Shown in pieces: positions 1 to 8,362 of a stretch of 64,000 nt of DNA (position 1 is its first letter; every line of letters starts with the position of its first letter). Under the pieces are notes generated by a model that was not told the origin of the DNA, ran no database searches, and saw only the letters and a list, made by a program, of their open reading frames with translations. This stretch comes from Pseudocitrobacter vendiensis. GTDB lineage: Bacteria > Pseudomonadota > Gammaproteobacteria > Enterobacterales > Enterobacteriaceae. A program made the position numbers and the translations under genes. Location: the NCBI RefSeq assembly GCF_943590815.1, contig NZ_CALSBS010000003.1, positions 276,763 to 340,762 of the forward strand, given 5' to 3'.

Positions 1-1478
1 CCGTTATTAAAGGGCTCGGTGATGTTATTTTTAAAAACCTGGGGATCCTTTACGCAGTTGGTGTGGCGTTTTCATTAGCAAAAAAAGAACAGGGATGGGC
101 GGCATTTTCTGCAATGGTCGCATACTTGTCGATGCTTATGACCCTTTCTATTTTACTGAAAAATGAAGGGCTGAATGCCGAAAATACCACGATAGCGGGT
201 TTCGTTGCTCAGGGGCAGAGCGCTATAGACGCGACGAAATCCTCGGCGCTTTTCACGACTGAATTAGGCTATTTTAGCTATCGGACGGGTGTCTTTGGCG
301 GTCTGGCAATCGGGTTCTGCATCGCCGCTATTCATGCGCGCTTTTACAATACGAAGCTCCCGCTGGCGCTATCATTCTTCTCCGGAACGCGCACGGTGCC
401 TATTCTTTCGTTGCTGGCAGGCGGCGTTTTGGGGGCATTTTTCTTTGTCTGCTGGCCATTTATCGGCGGAACACTGGGCAGTTTTGCAGGATTCGTACAT
501 GACTCAGGATTGTTAGGCACATTTGTTTATCGGGCCGTAAACGAAATTCTGATTCCGTTCGGTATGCATCCCATGATTTCTCTCCCGATCCGCTGGACTC
601 AACTGGGGGGATCGGAAATGGTTGATGGCGTTCTTGTTTCCGGTACGTCAGCGATACAAATGGCGCAACTTGCCTCACCTGAACCAGGTAAGCTGTTGGT
701 TCGCGGATTTATGGGGGGCAATGCCATCATCAACTTTGCTATTTATCCAGGTATTGCGTTAGCGATGTATCATGCCACGCGAAAGGAAAATAAGAAAAAA
801 GTCGCTGCTTTGTTGATTTCAGTTGTTATCTCTACCATCGTTTTTGGTATTACTGAGCCTATTCTATTTACTTTTCTGTTTATTGCGCCATGGTTATATT
901 TCTTTATCTATGCACCGCTTGCGGCGTTAGGTGAAGTGCTTTCTGAACTGTGTAAGGTGTCGATTTATCAGGGTAATATCAAAGACTGGATACCCTTCTT
1001 TTTTAGACCGGAAAAGCTCAATATCTGGCCTTTTCTCTATCTTTTCCCTGCTTTTTTTGTTGCCTCTTATGCCTTATTCAGAGTGCTTATTACTCGCTTT
1101 AATATTCAAACGCCGGGGCGTGAAGATGTTGGCAGTGATGATGAAATAAGGTTATATACCAAACAAGATTACAGCGAAAAAGTGAACAAGAAATCGACTG
1201 GTGGTGAAATTAAGAAAGCGAGCACAGAGGGTTCTCTGGCCGAAGGAATTATCTCCGCATTAGGCGGACGTGAAAATATCGTTGAGGTTGATAACTGCAT
1301 CTCACGGTTGCGAATTGTGCTGGTGAATGCTGAGCTGATGGCTCCCGATCGTCACTGGAAAGAGAATCTGGAAGCGATGGGTATTGTTCGTATCGGCAAG
1401 AATGGCGTCCAGATTGTGTACGGTCCAAACGTATGCAGTATTGCGGTTGATGTGCGTGAATTGCTGGAGGGACATTAA
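1..1478 (+). CDS. PTS sugar transporter subunit EIICB, Glc family (5' end outside window)
   Basis: The reading frame is open from the first bases, so the gene begins outside the window and about 490 residues are visible. The product is an inner-membrane sugar permease that phosphorylates its substrate during uptake. Many hydrophobic segments form the EIIC domain, which contains the family signature GITEPILF. After a charged linker comes a C-terminal EIIB domain with the phosphocysteine motif DNCISRLR (Cys codon at 1296). No EIIA domain is present, so it probably uses a separate EIIA such as Crr. The substrate cannot be read from the sequence; maltose/glucose, alpha-glucoside and GlcNAc types are all possible. 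Its stop codon overlaps the next start (TAATG), which indicates translational coupling. Confidence 0.88.
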   Translation, partial: VIKGLGDVIFKNLGILYAVGVAFSLAKKEQGWAAFSAMVAYLSMLMTLSILLKNEGLNAENTTIAGFVAQGQSAIDATKSSALFTTELGYFSYRTGVFGGLAIGFCIAAIHARFYNTKLPLALSFFSGTRTVPILSLLAGGVLGAFFFVCWPFIGGTLGSFAGFVHDSGLLGTFVYRAVNEILIPFGMHPMISLPIRWTQLGGSEMVDGVLVSGTSAIQMAQLASPEPGKLLVRGFMGGNAIINFAIYPGIALAMYHATRKENKKKVAALLISVVISTIVFGITEPILFTFLFIAPWLYFFIYAPLAALGEVLSELCKVSIYQGNIKDWIPFFFRPEKLNIWPFLYLFPAFFVASYALFRVLITRFNIQTPGREDVGSDDEIRLYTKQDYSEKVNKKSTGGEIKKASTEGSLAEGIISALGGRENIVEVDNCISRLRIVLVNAELMAPDRHWKENLEAMGIVRIGKNGVQIVYGPNVCSIAVDVRELLEGH

Positions 1479-2848
1479 TGCGCATAAGGTTCGCGTTTTC
1501 GTCTGAACCTTTCGAGGTGCAGTCAGCAACTTTTACGGTTCAGCATGCAACATGTATTGATATTTTTCTCGCGGATGTCCCCTTTGAACATCTCTTTTTA
1601 GTGTTGAAAGATCCTGAACAGCAAACACGAGCTTTATTGACCTGTAAAACGCGAACGAAACATTTCATCGTAAGCGAATCGGCAGCATCAAGTTCTAACA
1701 ATACCCTGGCAGGAAAAATCCTGCCGGGTAACTGGACAATAACATTCGTAAGGCCTGCGCTACATGTGGGGGCCGTGGTGCTCGACGTCATTCCTGGCGA
1801 TACGCCGACCGGCGTGACGACGCCGGATAATTTTTCAGTGTTGTCGCAGCGCTCAAACCGTGTTCTTCAGCACGGTGAAAAATGGTATCGCGGCGATCTC
1901 CATTGCCATAGTTATTACTCTGATGGCCGAGTTTCGTTGTCTGATATTTGCGATAGTGCAGAGGACAACGGTTTTGATTATCTGGCGGTCACCGATCATT
2001 CAGTCATCACGACGCGTTTACCTCATCGTCCTTTTTTGGTGCTTCCGGCAACGGAACTCACGCTGGACAATGAAGTGCATTACAACGCGTTTGGCTTCAA
2101 CAAGCTCATCGATTACGGCCATTATTTCTCGTGGCAGAATGTGTCAAAAAATACGATTTTGACCCAACTGTTTCATGATCTGAGTGGTGAAGGGGTTTTA
2201 ATTTCCATTAATCACCCCTTTTCTGAGGGAATGACGTTACAGCACGATTTTGATGTGCGAGATATACATTTATTCGAAGTCATTAATGCACCACATCTTG
2301 CAGGGCATCCTATTGATAACGATAAGGCGATACGGTTTTACGATTTTTTGTGGAACCAGGGTTTTAGGCTGACGGCGACCGGTGGAAGCGATGCGCATAA
2401 ACCTGACGGTAATGGTGTCTATCCTTTGGGGAAACCGACAACAGCCATATTTTCCAGAGAACTGAGTATTGCCGGGCTATTGGCTGGCCTCAGGGCTGGC
2501 AGAACAACAATAAGCAACGAGGTCGATTGCCAATTACATCTACGGCAGAGTGGCCGGACGATATATCCGGGCGATGAAGTCTCTGGAGAGGTTAATTTTG
2601 CCGCCAGCTGTTCCGCGCATGCACTGTCCTGGCGATTAATGAAAAATGGCGACTGTGTTGAGGAAACGTATGCTCAAACGTTCATACGGAATATCTCTTT
2701 ACAAAAAGGTGATGTAATTCGTCTGGAGGCCCGCAGGAACGAAGAAATTGTCTTTTTTATGACACCGATATACTGCGGGATAACCCTACCGTCAGTGTTC
2801 CAGTTTGCTGCACTACTCGCGCAGTTTTTACTAACCCAGAAAGATTAG
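1478..2848 (+). CDS. PHP-domain metal-dependent hydrolase (CehA/McbA-like)
   Basis: The protein has 456 residues. An N-terminal part of about 130 residues, of unclear function, precedes a PHP metallohydrolase domain. Visible metal-ligand motifs are the HxH of DLHCHSYYSDG (His142, His144), TDH at 172-174, Glu193, His201, NHP at 245-247 and SDAH at 304-307. PHP proteins of this type hydrolyse phosphoesters or other esters using two or three metal ions; the substrate here is unknown. The ATG overlaps the stop of the PTS gene by one base, so the two are co-translated. A role in processing the sugar phosphate imported by that PTS is an inference from this coupling. There is no signal peptide, so it is probably cytoplasmic. 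Confidence 0.8.
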   Translation: MRIRFAFSSEPFEVQSATFTVQHATCIDIFLADVPFEHLFLVLKDPEQQTRALLTCKTRTKHFIVSESAASSSNNTLAGKILPGNWTITFVRPALHVGAVVLDVIPGDTPTGVTTPDNFSVLSQRSNRVLQHGEKWYRGDLHCHSYYSDGRVSLSDICDSAEDNGFDYLAVTDHSVITTRLPHRPFLVLPATELTLDNEVHYNAFGFNKLIDYGHYFSWQNVSKNTILTQLFHDLSGEGVLISINHPFSEGMTLQHDFDVRDIHLFEVINAPHLAGHPIDNDKAIRFYDFLWNQGFRLTATGGSDAHKPDGNGVYPLGKPTTAIFSRELSIAGLLAGLRAGRTTISNEVDCQLHLRQSGRTIYPGDEVSGEVNFAASCSAHALSWRLMKNGDCVEETYAQTFIRNISLQKGDVIRLEARRNEEIVFFMTPIYCGITLPSVFQFAALLAQFLLTQKD

Positions 2849-2887
2849 CTATTCGTTTTTGCGTCTGATTACTGTTCAATACGTCAT

Positions 2888-2922
2888 TTTCGGGCTCAGA
2901 ATGATCGATTCTGAGCCCGAAA
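2888..2922. terminator. Bidirectional terminator between the PHP gene and ghrB
   Basis: A perfect 15-bp inverted repeat (TTTCGGGCTCAGAAT and its complement, with a 5-base loop) lies between two converging genes. The A/T-rich ends give U-runs in both directions, so it can end transcripts from either side. Confidence 0.85.
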
Positions 2923-2925
2923 TAA

Positions 2926-3900
2926 TTAGCCTAACACCTGCGGATTCACACAGTTCTTCTCAACTTTTCCCTGCAACGCATCAATCAGGTTATCCACCGC
3001 GCAGGCCGCCATATTAAAGCGCGTCTCATGCGTGGCAGAGCCAATATGTGGTAGCGCAACGACGTTCGGCAGCGTCAGCAGAGGGGAATCGACAGACAGC
3101 GGTTCCTTCTCAAAGACATCCAGCCCGGCGGCATGAATTTCACCCGCTTGCAGCGCGGCAATGAGCGCCTGTTCGTCCACTACCGGGCCACGCCCAGCGT
3201 TGATAAAGATGGCGGAGGATTTCATCTTCGCGAACTGTTCTTTACCGAAAAGATGATGCGTCTCTTCGCTGAGTGGCAGGATCAGACACACGAAATCGGA
3301 TTCCTGCAATAGCGTGTCGAGGTCACAGTAACGCGCGCTGAAGCGCTCTTCGGCCTGCGGATGCTGGCGGCGAGCGTTATACAGAATCGGCATGCCGAAA
3401 CCGCAGTGCGCGCGCTGAGCCAGCGCCATACCGATGCGGCCCATCCCGACAATACCCAGCGTTTTATGGTGCACATCGGTACCGAACCAGTCCGGCCCGA
3501 TGCTTTTTTTCCATTCGCCGGCTTTTACGCGATCGGCGACTTCCACCACCCGGCGCGCGGTACTGAGCATCAGCGCCATCACCGTATCCGCGACGGTTTC
3601 CGTCAGAACAGTGGGGGTATGCATCAGCAGAATGTGACGCGCGTTGAGGGCATCGACATCAAAGTTGTCATAGCCCACGGAGACGGTCGAGGTCGCACGC
3701 AGCTTCGGCATTTTCTCCAGTAGCGCTTCGTTAACGGCTTCGCTGGAGCCCAGCAGGCCGACGGCGTTAGCAAACACCTCTGCATGCTGTTGGACGGTTT
3801 CCGGGCGCAGGTTAGGCACCTGCGTAACGGTAAAGTGGGCTTCCAGGCGATGCAATAAATCGTCAGGCAGTGCCTTGTAGAGAATAATGGACGGCTTCAT
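2926..3900 (-). CDS. ghrB: 2-ketoaldonate reductase / glyoxylate-hydroxypyruvate reductase B
   Basis: At 324 residues it has the same length as E. coli GhrB (TkrA) and is very similar along its whole length. It is a D-isomer-specific 2-hydroxyacid dehydrogenase: Rossmann motif [19 protein letters not shown], and catalytic His in [10 protein letters not shown]. The known reactions are NADPH-dependent reduction of glyoxylate, hydroxypyruvate and 2-ketogluconate. Here it is the last gene of a ptxS-kguE-kguK-kguT-type cluster, 21 bp behind kguT. That is the place held by kguD in Pseudomonas, so reduction of 2-ketogluconate or its 6-phosphate is the likely main job. A GGAG ribosome-binding site precedes the ATG. 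Confidence 0.95.
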   Translation of the reverse strand: MKPSIILYKALPDDLLHRLEAHFTVTQVPNLRPETVQQHAEVFANAVGLLGSSEAVNEALLEKMPKLRATSTVSVGYDNFDVDALNARHILLMHTPTVLTETVADTVMALMLSTARRVVEVADRVKAGEWKKSIGPDWFGTDVHHKTLGIVGMGRIGMALAQRAHCGFGMPILYNARRQHPQAEERFSARYCDLDTLLQESDFVCLILPLSEETHHLFGKEQFAKMKSSAIFINAGRGPVVDEQALIAALQAGEIHAAGLDVFEKEPLSVDSPLLTLPNVVALPHIGSATHETRFNMAACAVDNLIDALQGKVEKNCVNPQVLG

Positions 3901-3921
3901 GCGACTCTCCGTAAGTGTGAT

Positions 3922-5202
3922 TTAAGCGTGGCGTGCGCCAACGGGAAGTTGTTGATTCTTAGCAGGCTTAACAATCAGAGTAAGCCATACCGAGGCGAAA
4001 AGTGCCACTCCCATAAAAATGTAAGAGGCGGACGGCGAACCGGTCGCGCCGTTGAGGTAGCCGACGAACCAGGAGCCAAAGAACGATCCCAGCGCGCCCA
4101 TACTGTTGATTAAGGCCATGGCGCCGCCAGCGACGTTGCGCGGCAGCATTTCCGGGATGATGGCAAAGAACGGGCCATACGGCGCGTACATTGCGGCACC
4201 GGCGACAACCAGCAGAGTGTAGGAAATCCAGAAGTGGTTAGCGCCCACCGCCCATGAGCCGATAAAGGCGAAACCGGCAATCAGCAGCAGCGGCCAGACA
4301 AACAGCTTGCGGTTCTGCATCTTATCGGAAGCCCAGGAGACCAGAATCATCGCCGCTGTGGCGGCCAGATACGGCACAGATGACAGCCAGCCCACTTCTA
4401 CCATCCCCAGGTTTGCGCCACCGCTGCGAATAATTGACGGCAGCCACAGCACGAAACCGTATACGCCGATGCTCCAGGCGAAATACTGCATGCACAGCAG
4501 AATCACGTTGCGGGAACGGAACGCTTCGCCGTAGTTACGCACCGCTTTAATGCCCTGCTGCTCTTTATCGAGCTCGGCCTGCAACGCCGCTTTTTCGGAT
4601 TCAGACAACCAACCCACCTGCGCCGGTTTGTCTTTTACCAGCACCCACCAGCAGAACGCCCAGATGATGGCCGGGAAGCCTTCGATAATGAACATTTCAC
4701 GCCAGCCGAGCGCCTGAATCAGGTAGCCGGAAACGACCGACATCCACAGCACCGTCACTGGGTTACCGAGTATCAGGAAGGTATTGGCGCGCGAGCGTTC
4801 AGATTTGGTGAACCAGTTACTGATATAAATCAGCATGGCGGGCATCACCGCCGCTTCCACCACGCCGAGAATAAAGCGAATGGCGGCAAGCATTGGAATA
4901 TTGTTGACCATCCCGGTGAGCGAGGCGCAGGCTCCCCACAGGATAAGGCAGACGAAAATCAGTTTGCGCACGCTGCGGCGTTCCGCATACATCGCGCCGG
5001 GGATCTGGAAGAAGAAGTAGCCGAGGAAGAAAAGGGCGCCCAGCAAGGAAGAGATCCCTTTGGTGATGCCTAAATCTTCGTTAATGCCTGCGGCGGAAGC
5101 GAAACTGAAGTTTGCGCGGTCGAGGTACGCCAGGCTGTACGTGATAAACACGATTGGCATGATGTACCACCAGCGTTTGGCTGCATTGGTTGAGCTATTC
5201 AT
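3922..5202 (-). CDS. kguT: MFS transporter, probable 2-ketogluconate:H+ symporter
   Basis: This 426-residue protein has about 12 membrane segments and is typical of the anion:cation symporter branch of the major facilitator superfamily. Features include the N-terminal stretch IVFITYSLAYLDRANFSFA and a central charged loop (ESEKAALQAELDKEQQG). Similar proteins import sugar acids such as galactonate, glucarate and 2-ketogluconate. The substrate is assigned from context: it lies between a 2-ketogluconokinase-type gene and ghrB under a PtxS-like repressor gene, as kguT does in Pseudomonas. A 256-bp gap filled with palindromic repeats separates it from kguK, which may lower its expression relative to the upstream genes. 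Confidence 0.82.
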   Translation of the reverse strand: MNSSTNAAKRWWYIMPIVFITYSLAYLDRANFSFASAAGINEDLGITKGISSLLGALFFLGYFFFQIPGAMYAERRSVRKLIFVCLILWGACASLTGMVNNIPMLAAIRFILGVVEAAVMPAMLIYISNWFTKSERSRANTFLILGNPVTVLWMSVVSGYLIQALGWREMFIIEGFPAIIWAFCWWVLVKDKPAQVGWLSESEKAALQAELDKEQQGIKAVRNYGEAFRSRNVILLCMQYFAWSIGVYGFVLWLPSIIRSGGANLGMVEVGWLSSVPYLAATAAMILVSWASDKMQNRKLFVWPLLLIAGFAFIGSWAVGANHFWISYTLLVVAGAAMYAPYGPFFAIIPEMLPRNVAGGAMALINSMGALGSFFGSWFVGYLNGATGSPSASYIFMGVALFASVWLTLIVKPAKNQQLPVGARHA

Positions 5203-5244
5203 AGTCCTGCCTCTGTAGTTGTAGGGTCAGAGTGTTATTAGGGG

Positions 5245-5455
5245 AAGGTGCGCGCTGGTGCCCTCACCCCGGCCCTCTCCCACAGGGAGAGGGGGAAAAC
5301 CAATAATGTGCACATTCCGTTCCCCTGCCTTGAGGAAGGGGGAAAACCAATAATGTGCACATTCCGTTCCTCTGCCTTGAGGAAGGGGGGAAAACCAATA
5401 ATGTGCACATTCCATCCCCTCTCCCTTGAGGGAGAGGGTTAGGGTGAGGGGGACG
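5245..5455. repeat. Palindromic repeat cluster A, with three tandem sub-repeats
   Basis: The cluster opens with CCCTCACCCCGGCCCTCTCC (from 5261) and closes with GAGAGGGTTAGGGTGAGGG (to 5450), so its ends form one large imperfect inverted repeat. Inside, a unit containing AAAACCAATAATGTGCACAT occurs three times, beginning at 5296, 5343 and 5391 (period 47-48 bp). It belongs to the same family as clusters B to E in this window. It fills the kguT-kguK gap and could fold strongly in the kgu transcript. Apparent reading frames within it are repeat artefacts. Confidence 0.9.
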
Positions 5456-5458
5456 GCA

Positions 5459-6397
5459 CTATTCCCCCAACGCCTCACGCGTCGGTAATCCTTCACTGTC
5501 GCCCTGAACCTGAATGGCCAGTGCGCCAATCTTATTTCCGCGGGTTACTGCATCACGCAGTGAGCGTCCTTCCAGCAGGGCGCTAATAACCCCGACGGCG
5601 AAGCCATCGCCCGCGCCCACCGTATCAACCACCTTGTCGACTTTTACTGGCGCGACGCAGCCTTTTTCGCCCTCTGCGGTTTTATACCAGGCACCGTCTG
5701 CACCGGTTTTCAGTACCACCGCTTTTACACCACGCGTCAGATAGAAATCGGCAATAGCTTCCGGCGTTTGTTGACCGGTCAGAATCATGCCCTCTTTCAA
5801 ACCGGGTAAAACCCAGTCGGCCTGGAACGCCAGGTGGTTGAGTTTTTCCACCATCTCCGCTTCGCTTTTCCACAGCACCGGGCGCAGGTTCGGATCGAAG
5901 GAGATTGTTTTGCCCAGCGCTTTCATCGTACGGGCCGTGTGATCGAGCAGGGCGTAGGACGAGTCAGAGAGCGCCGCCGCAACGCCGCTTAAGTGTAGAT
6001 GGCGTGCGCTGGCGAAATAATTGTCATTGAAGTCACCGAGCGAAAGATGGCTGGCCGCTGAGTTTTTACGGAAGTATTCCACAATGGGATCGGTTCCATT
6101 TTCGACCTTAGATTTAACCTGAAAGCCGGTAGCGAAACGCGCGTCGCAGGTGACGCCTGTCGCATCAATACCCTCTTTTTTAAGGCTATTGATCACGAAC
6201 TGGCCGAAGCTGTCGTTGCCAACGCGGCTCACCCAACCCACGTTCAGACCCAGGCGCGCCAGCCCGGTCGCGACGTTGAGCTCAGCCCCGGCGACACGTT
6301 TGATAAACTGCTCAACCTCACTGAGATCGCCCGTTTGTGTTGCCACAAACATTGCCATGGCTTCACCGATTGTGATGACATCCAGTTGTTTATTCAT
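5459..6397 (-). CDS. kguK: 2-ketogluconokinase, PfkB family
   Basis: This 312-residue PfkB-family sugar kinase has the N-terminal substrate-binding pattern GEAMAMFVA and the C-terminal catalytic/anion-hole motif DTVGAGDGFAVG. The family transfers phosphate from ATP to sugars and sugar acids. Lying 3 bp behind kguE and upstream of kguT and ghrB, it is best read as the kinase that makes 2-keto-6-phosphogluconate. A KDG kinase is the main alternative, but a separate canonical kdgK is present at 43423-44352, which supports a different substrate here. AGGA precedes the ATG. Confidence 0.85.
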   Translation of the reverse strand: MNKQLDVITIGEAMAMFVATQTGDLSEVEQFIKRVAGAELNVATGLARLGLNVGWVSRVGNDSFGQFVINSLKKEGIDATGVTCDARFATGFQVKSKVENGTDPIVEYFRKNSAASHLSLGDFNDNYFASARHLHLSGVAAALSDSSYALLDHTARTMKALGKTISFDPNLRPVLWKSEAEMVEKLNHLAFQADWVLPGLKEGMILTGQQTPEAIADFYLTRGVKAVVLKTGADGAWYKTAEGEKGCVAPVKVDKVVDTVGAGDGFAVGVISALLEGRSLRDAVTRGNKIGALAIQVQGDSEGLPTREALGE

Positions 6398-6400
6398 TGC

Positions 6401-7150
6401 TTAATCCTCGCGTAACAGTTCGACATAGCGACGGGTTACTGCGGTCAGGTCGTTGCCTTCGAGCGGAAACTCAATTCCACGCGGCGCGTCGGCAGGCAGG
6501 GCGCGCAGTACGTCCAGCCAGTCGGTATTGATGGGGTCCGGCGGCACGGCGCGGAAGCTGTCATGGTGAGGCGTCGCCGCTTTAACGTGGATGTAGCACA
6601 CGGCCGGAGCCAGTTGCTGTGCGGCTTCCTGCGGGCAATTCCCCACCCACAACCAGTTACCCATATCAAAGGTCAGACGCACAGGCAGATTGAGTACACG
6701 GCAGGCGGCTTTGAAACGCTGCATCGGCGGCAACTGGCCGCATTCGGTTTGGTCGTTTTCCACCACCAACGCCATGCCGCTGACTTCCAGCCAGGTACGC
6801 AGGGTTTCCAGCGGCGCTTTGCGCTCAAAATGGCCAAGGGAGACTTTCAGCCATAGGGCGTTCAGCGTGCGGGCTTCTTCGAGCAGGGCGGGAAGGTGCG
6901 GGTTAAGCGTGCCGTCGGCAAGAAACAGTGGCTCAGGGGCCGAATAGCAGGCCAGTAATTTTTGCGTTTCTATCGCGCGGGCCAGCTCTGGCAGGGCATT
7001 TAGTTCGGCGTCGTTAAACATCTCGCGGCGGATTTCAACACCATCCGCGCCCGCTTTCGCGATTATCGGCAGCATCGCCGCCTGGCCACCCGCGGCGCGG
7101 ACCTGGTCATGTCCGTAAGCGGCGGTAACCACGATAATTTGTCTTTTCAT
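6401..7150 (-). CDS. kguE: Sugar phosphate isomerase/epimerase-like protein
   Basis: A TIM-barrel protein of the xylose isomerase-like (AP endonuclease 2) superfamily, 249 residues from the chosen start. Conserved features include VVENDQTECGQ, TFDMGNWLWVG and HVKAA, which carry the usual acidic and histidine metal ligands. A start at 7168 is possible, but GGAG lies just before the ATG at 7150 (protein MKRQIIVV), which I prefer. It is the first gene of the kguE-kguK-kguT-ghrB run, behind a PtxS-like operator. The exact reaction of KguE is not settled even where the pathway has been studied, so the role is by context only. Confidence 0.8.
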   Translation of the reverse strand: MKRQIIVVTAAYGHDQVRAAGGQAAMLPIIAKAGADGVEIRREMFNDAELNALPELARAIETQKLLACYSAPEPLFLADGTLNPHLPALLEEARTLNALWLKVSLGHFERKAPLETLRTWLEVSGMALVVENDQTECGQLPPMQRFKAACRVLNLPVRLTFDMGNWLWVGNCPQEAAQQLAPAVCYIHVKAATPHHDSFRAVPPDPINTDWLDVLRALPADAPRGIEFPLEGNDLTAVTRRYVELLRED

Positions 7151-7188
7151 GGAGAACTCCAGCGTCATCGTATAGTGAATACGCTAGA

Positions 7189-7202
7189 TGGAACCGGTTC
7201 CA
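7189..7202. promoter_or_regulatory. PtxS-like operator upstream of kguE
   Basis: TGGAACCGGTTCCA is a perfect 14-bp palindrome about 40 bp before the kguE start. It differs from the Pseudomonas PtxS operator TGAAACCGGTTTCA by one symmetric pair of bases. LacI-family repressors bind such CG-centred palindromes, and a LacI-family gene lies immediately upstream. Confidence 0.8.
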
Positions 7203-7226
7203 AAGAAAAGCTCAGAATGTTGAATT

Positions 7227-7242
7227 TATGATCGTCATCACG
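7227..7242. promoter_or_regulatory. Candidate CRP site upstream of kguE
   Basis: On the minus strand the bases read CGTGA-N6-TCATA, matching 8 of the 10 conserved positions of the CRP consensus TGTGA-N6-TCACA. Its centre lies 39 bp upstream of the centre of the PtxS-like palindrome. A start activated from position -41.5 would therefore fall inside the operator. The site is weak and unproven. Confidence 0.4.
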
Positions 7243-7250
7243 AAGGATCG

Positions 7251-8267
7251 TTAACGGGAGGTTGATCCCCTGATAATCAGTTCGCCGGAGAAAACCTGTT
7301 CATGGATGGCGGTGCTACCGCCTTCGATGCGGCGCACGACCTGTTCGACCGCCGCAAAACCGATCTGCCAGGTGGGCTGTTTGAGGGTGGTGATGCCGAC
7401 GCCCGCCAGCTCTGCCCATTCGAGTTCATCGAAACCCAGCAGCCCAATGTCGCTGCCCCAGTTCAAGCCGATGCGTTTGAGCGAGCGGGCAACCTGTAGC
7501 GTGAGCGCGCCGTTGGCAGAAATAATCGCTTTGCGCATACCGCGATACCGTGTGTGGAACTGACGCAGGGTGTTATCTAGCTGCGCATTTTCGGCCAATG
7601 GCACTTCTGCATTTTCAGCCAGCACCCCGGGGTGGCGCGCCAGCGTGGCATTAAACGCCGCCAGACGCTCGCGGCGGGTATTGACGGTGCCCAGCGGTTC
7701 GCTGAGAAACAGCAGGGCTTCGAAGCCCTGGTCAATCAGATGTTCGGTAGCGGTCGTTGCCGCCTGGGTGTTATCGAGCCCCACCACGTCGCAGGCGAAA
7801 TCGGGAATTTTGCGGTCAATGAGGACCATCGGCAGCGAGGATTGTTGCAGGCGATTGAGCGCCTCTTCGCGCATCCCGACGGCGTTGACCACAATCCCTT
7901 CCACCTGATAACTGCGCAGCAGGTCGAGGTAATGCTGCTCCTGATCGACCTCGTTGTTGGTGTTACACACCAGCGGGGTGAAACCTTTCTCGCGACAGGC
8001 GGCCTCGATACCGCTTAACACGTTAACCGAGTAGGGGTTGGTGATATCGGCGATAATCAGGCCAATCAGGCGAGTGCGGCCACGCTTCAGGCTGCGCGCC
8101 ATCAGGCTGGGGCGATAATCGAGTTCGGCGATGGCGTTTTCAATACGCGCCAGAAGCGCATCGGAAAGCAGATGTTTCTCGCCGTTAAGGTAACGGGAGA
8201 TGCTGGTTTTACCGGTTTTTGCTGCTTTTGCGACGTCGCTTATAGTCGGGCGTGTTGATTTCGCCAT
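7251..8267 (-). CDS. ptxS: LacI-family repressor, PtxS-like, of the 2-ketogluconate cluster
   Basis: A 338-residue LacI/GalR regulator. The N-terminal helix-turn-helix reads TISDVAKAAKTGKTSISRYLNG, with hinge helix SLMARSLKRGRTRLIGLI, followed by a periplasmic-binding-protein-like effector domain (NPYSVNVLSGIEAACREKG, GFDELEWAELAGVGITTLKQP). A TTG eighteen bases further upstream is also open, but GAGAGG directly precedes the ATG at 8267. It is transcribed ahead of kguE on the same strand, and a CCGG-centred palindrome lies in the 100-bp gap. In Pseudomonas, PtxS responds to 2-ketogluconate; the same effector is inferred here. The gene symbol is by context. Confidence 0.82.
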   Translation of the reverse strand: MAKSTRPTISDVAKAAKTGKTSISRYLNGEKHLLSDALLARIENAIAELDYRPSLMARSLKRGRTRLIGLIIADITNPYSVNVLSGIEAACREKGFTPLVCNTNNEVDQEQHYLDLLRSYQVEGIVVNAVGMREEALNRLQQSSLPMVLIDRKIPDFACDVVGLDNTQAATTATEHLIDQGFEALLFLSEPLGTVNTRRERLAAFNATLARHPGVLAENAEVPLAENAQLDNTLRQFHTRYRGMRKAIISANGALTLQVARSLKRIGLNWGSDIGLLGFDELEWAELAGVGITTLKQPTWQIGFAAVEQVVRRIEGGSTAIHEQVFSGELIIRGSTSR

Positions 8268-8362
8268 AGATGCCTCTCTTTGCAAAGTGAGAACACCTTA
8301 GCGCGAAAATCTGGCTAAGCAAGTGATTTGCCCGGTAAACGAGGCGTTACCGGGCCGTTGTA

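Noticed and set aside
5290..5450. Regularly spaced direct repeats resembling a small CRISPR array
   Set aside because: The repeats are palindromic ends with identical spacers, the period is 47-48 bp, only three units exist, and no cas genes are near. They belong to the repeat family found at four other sites.
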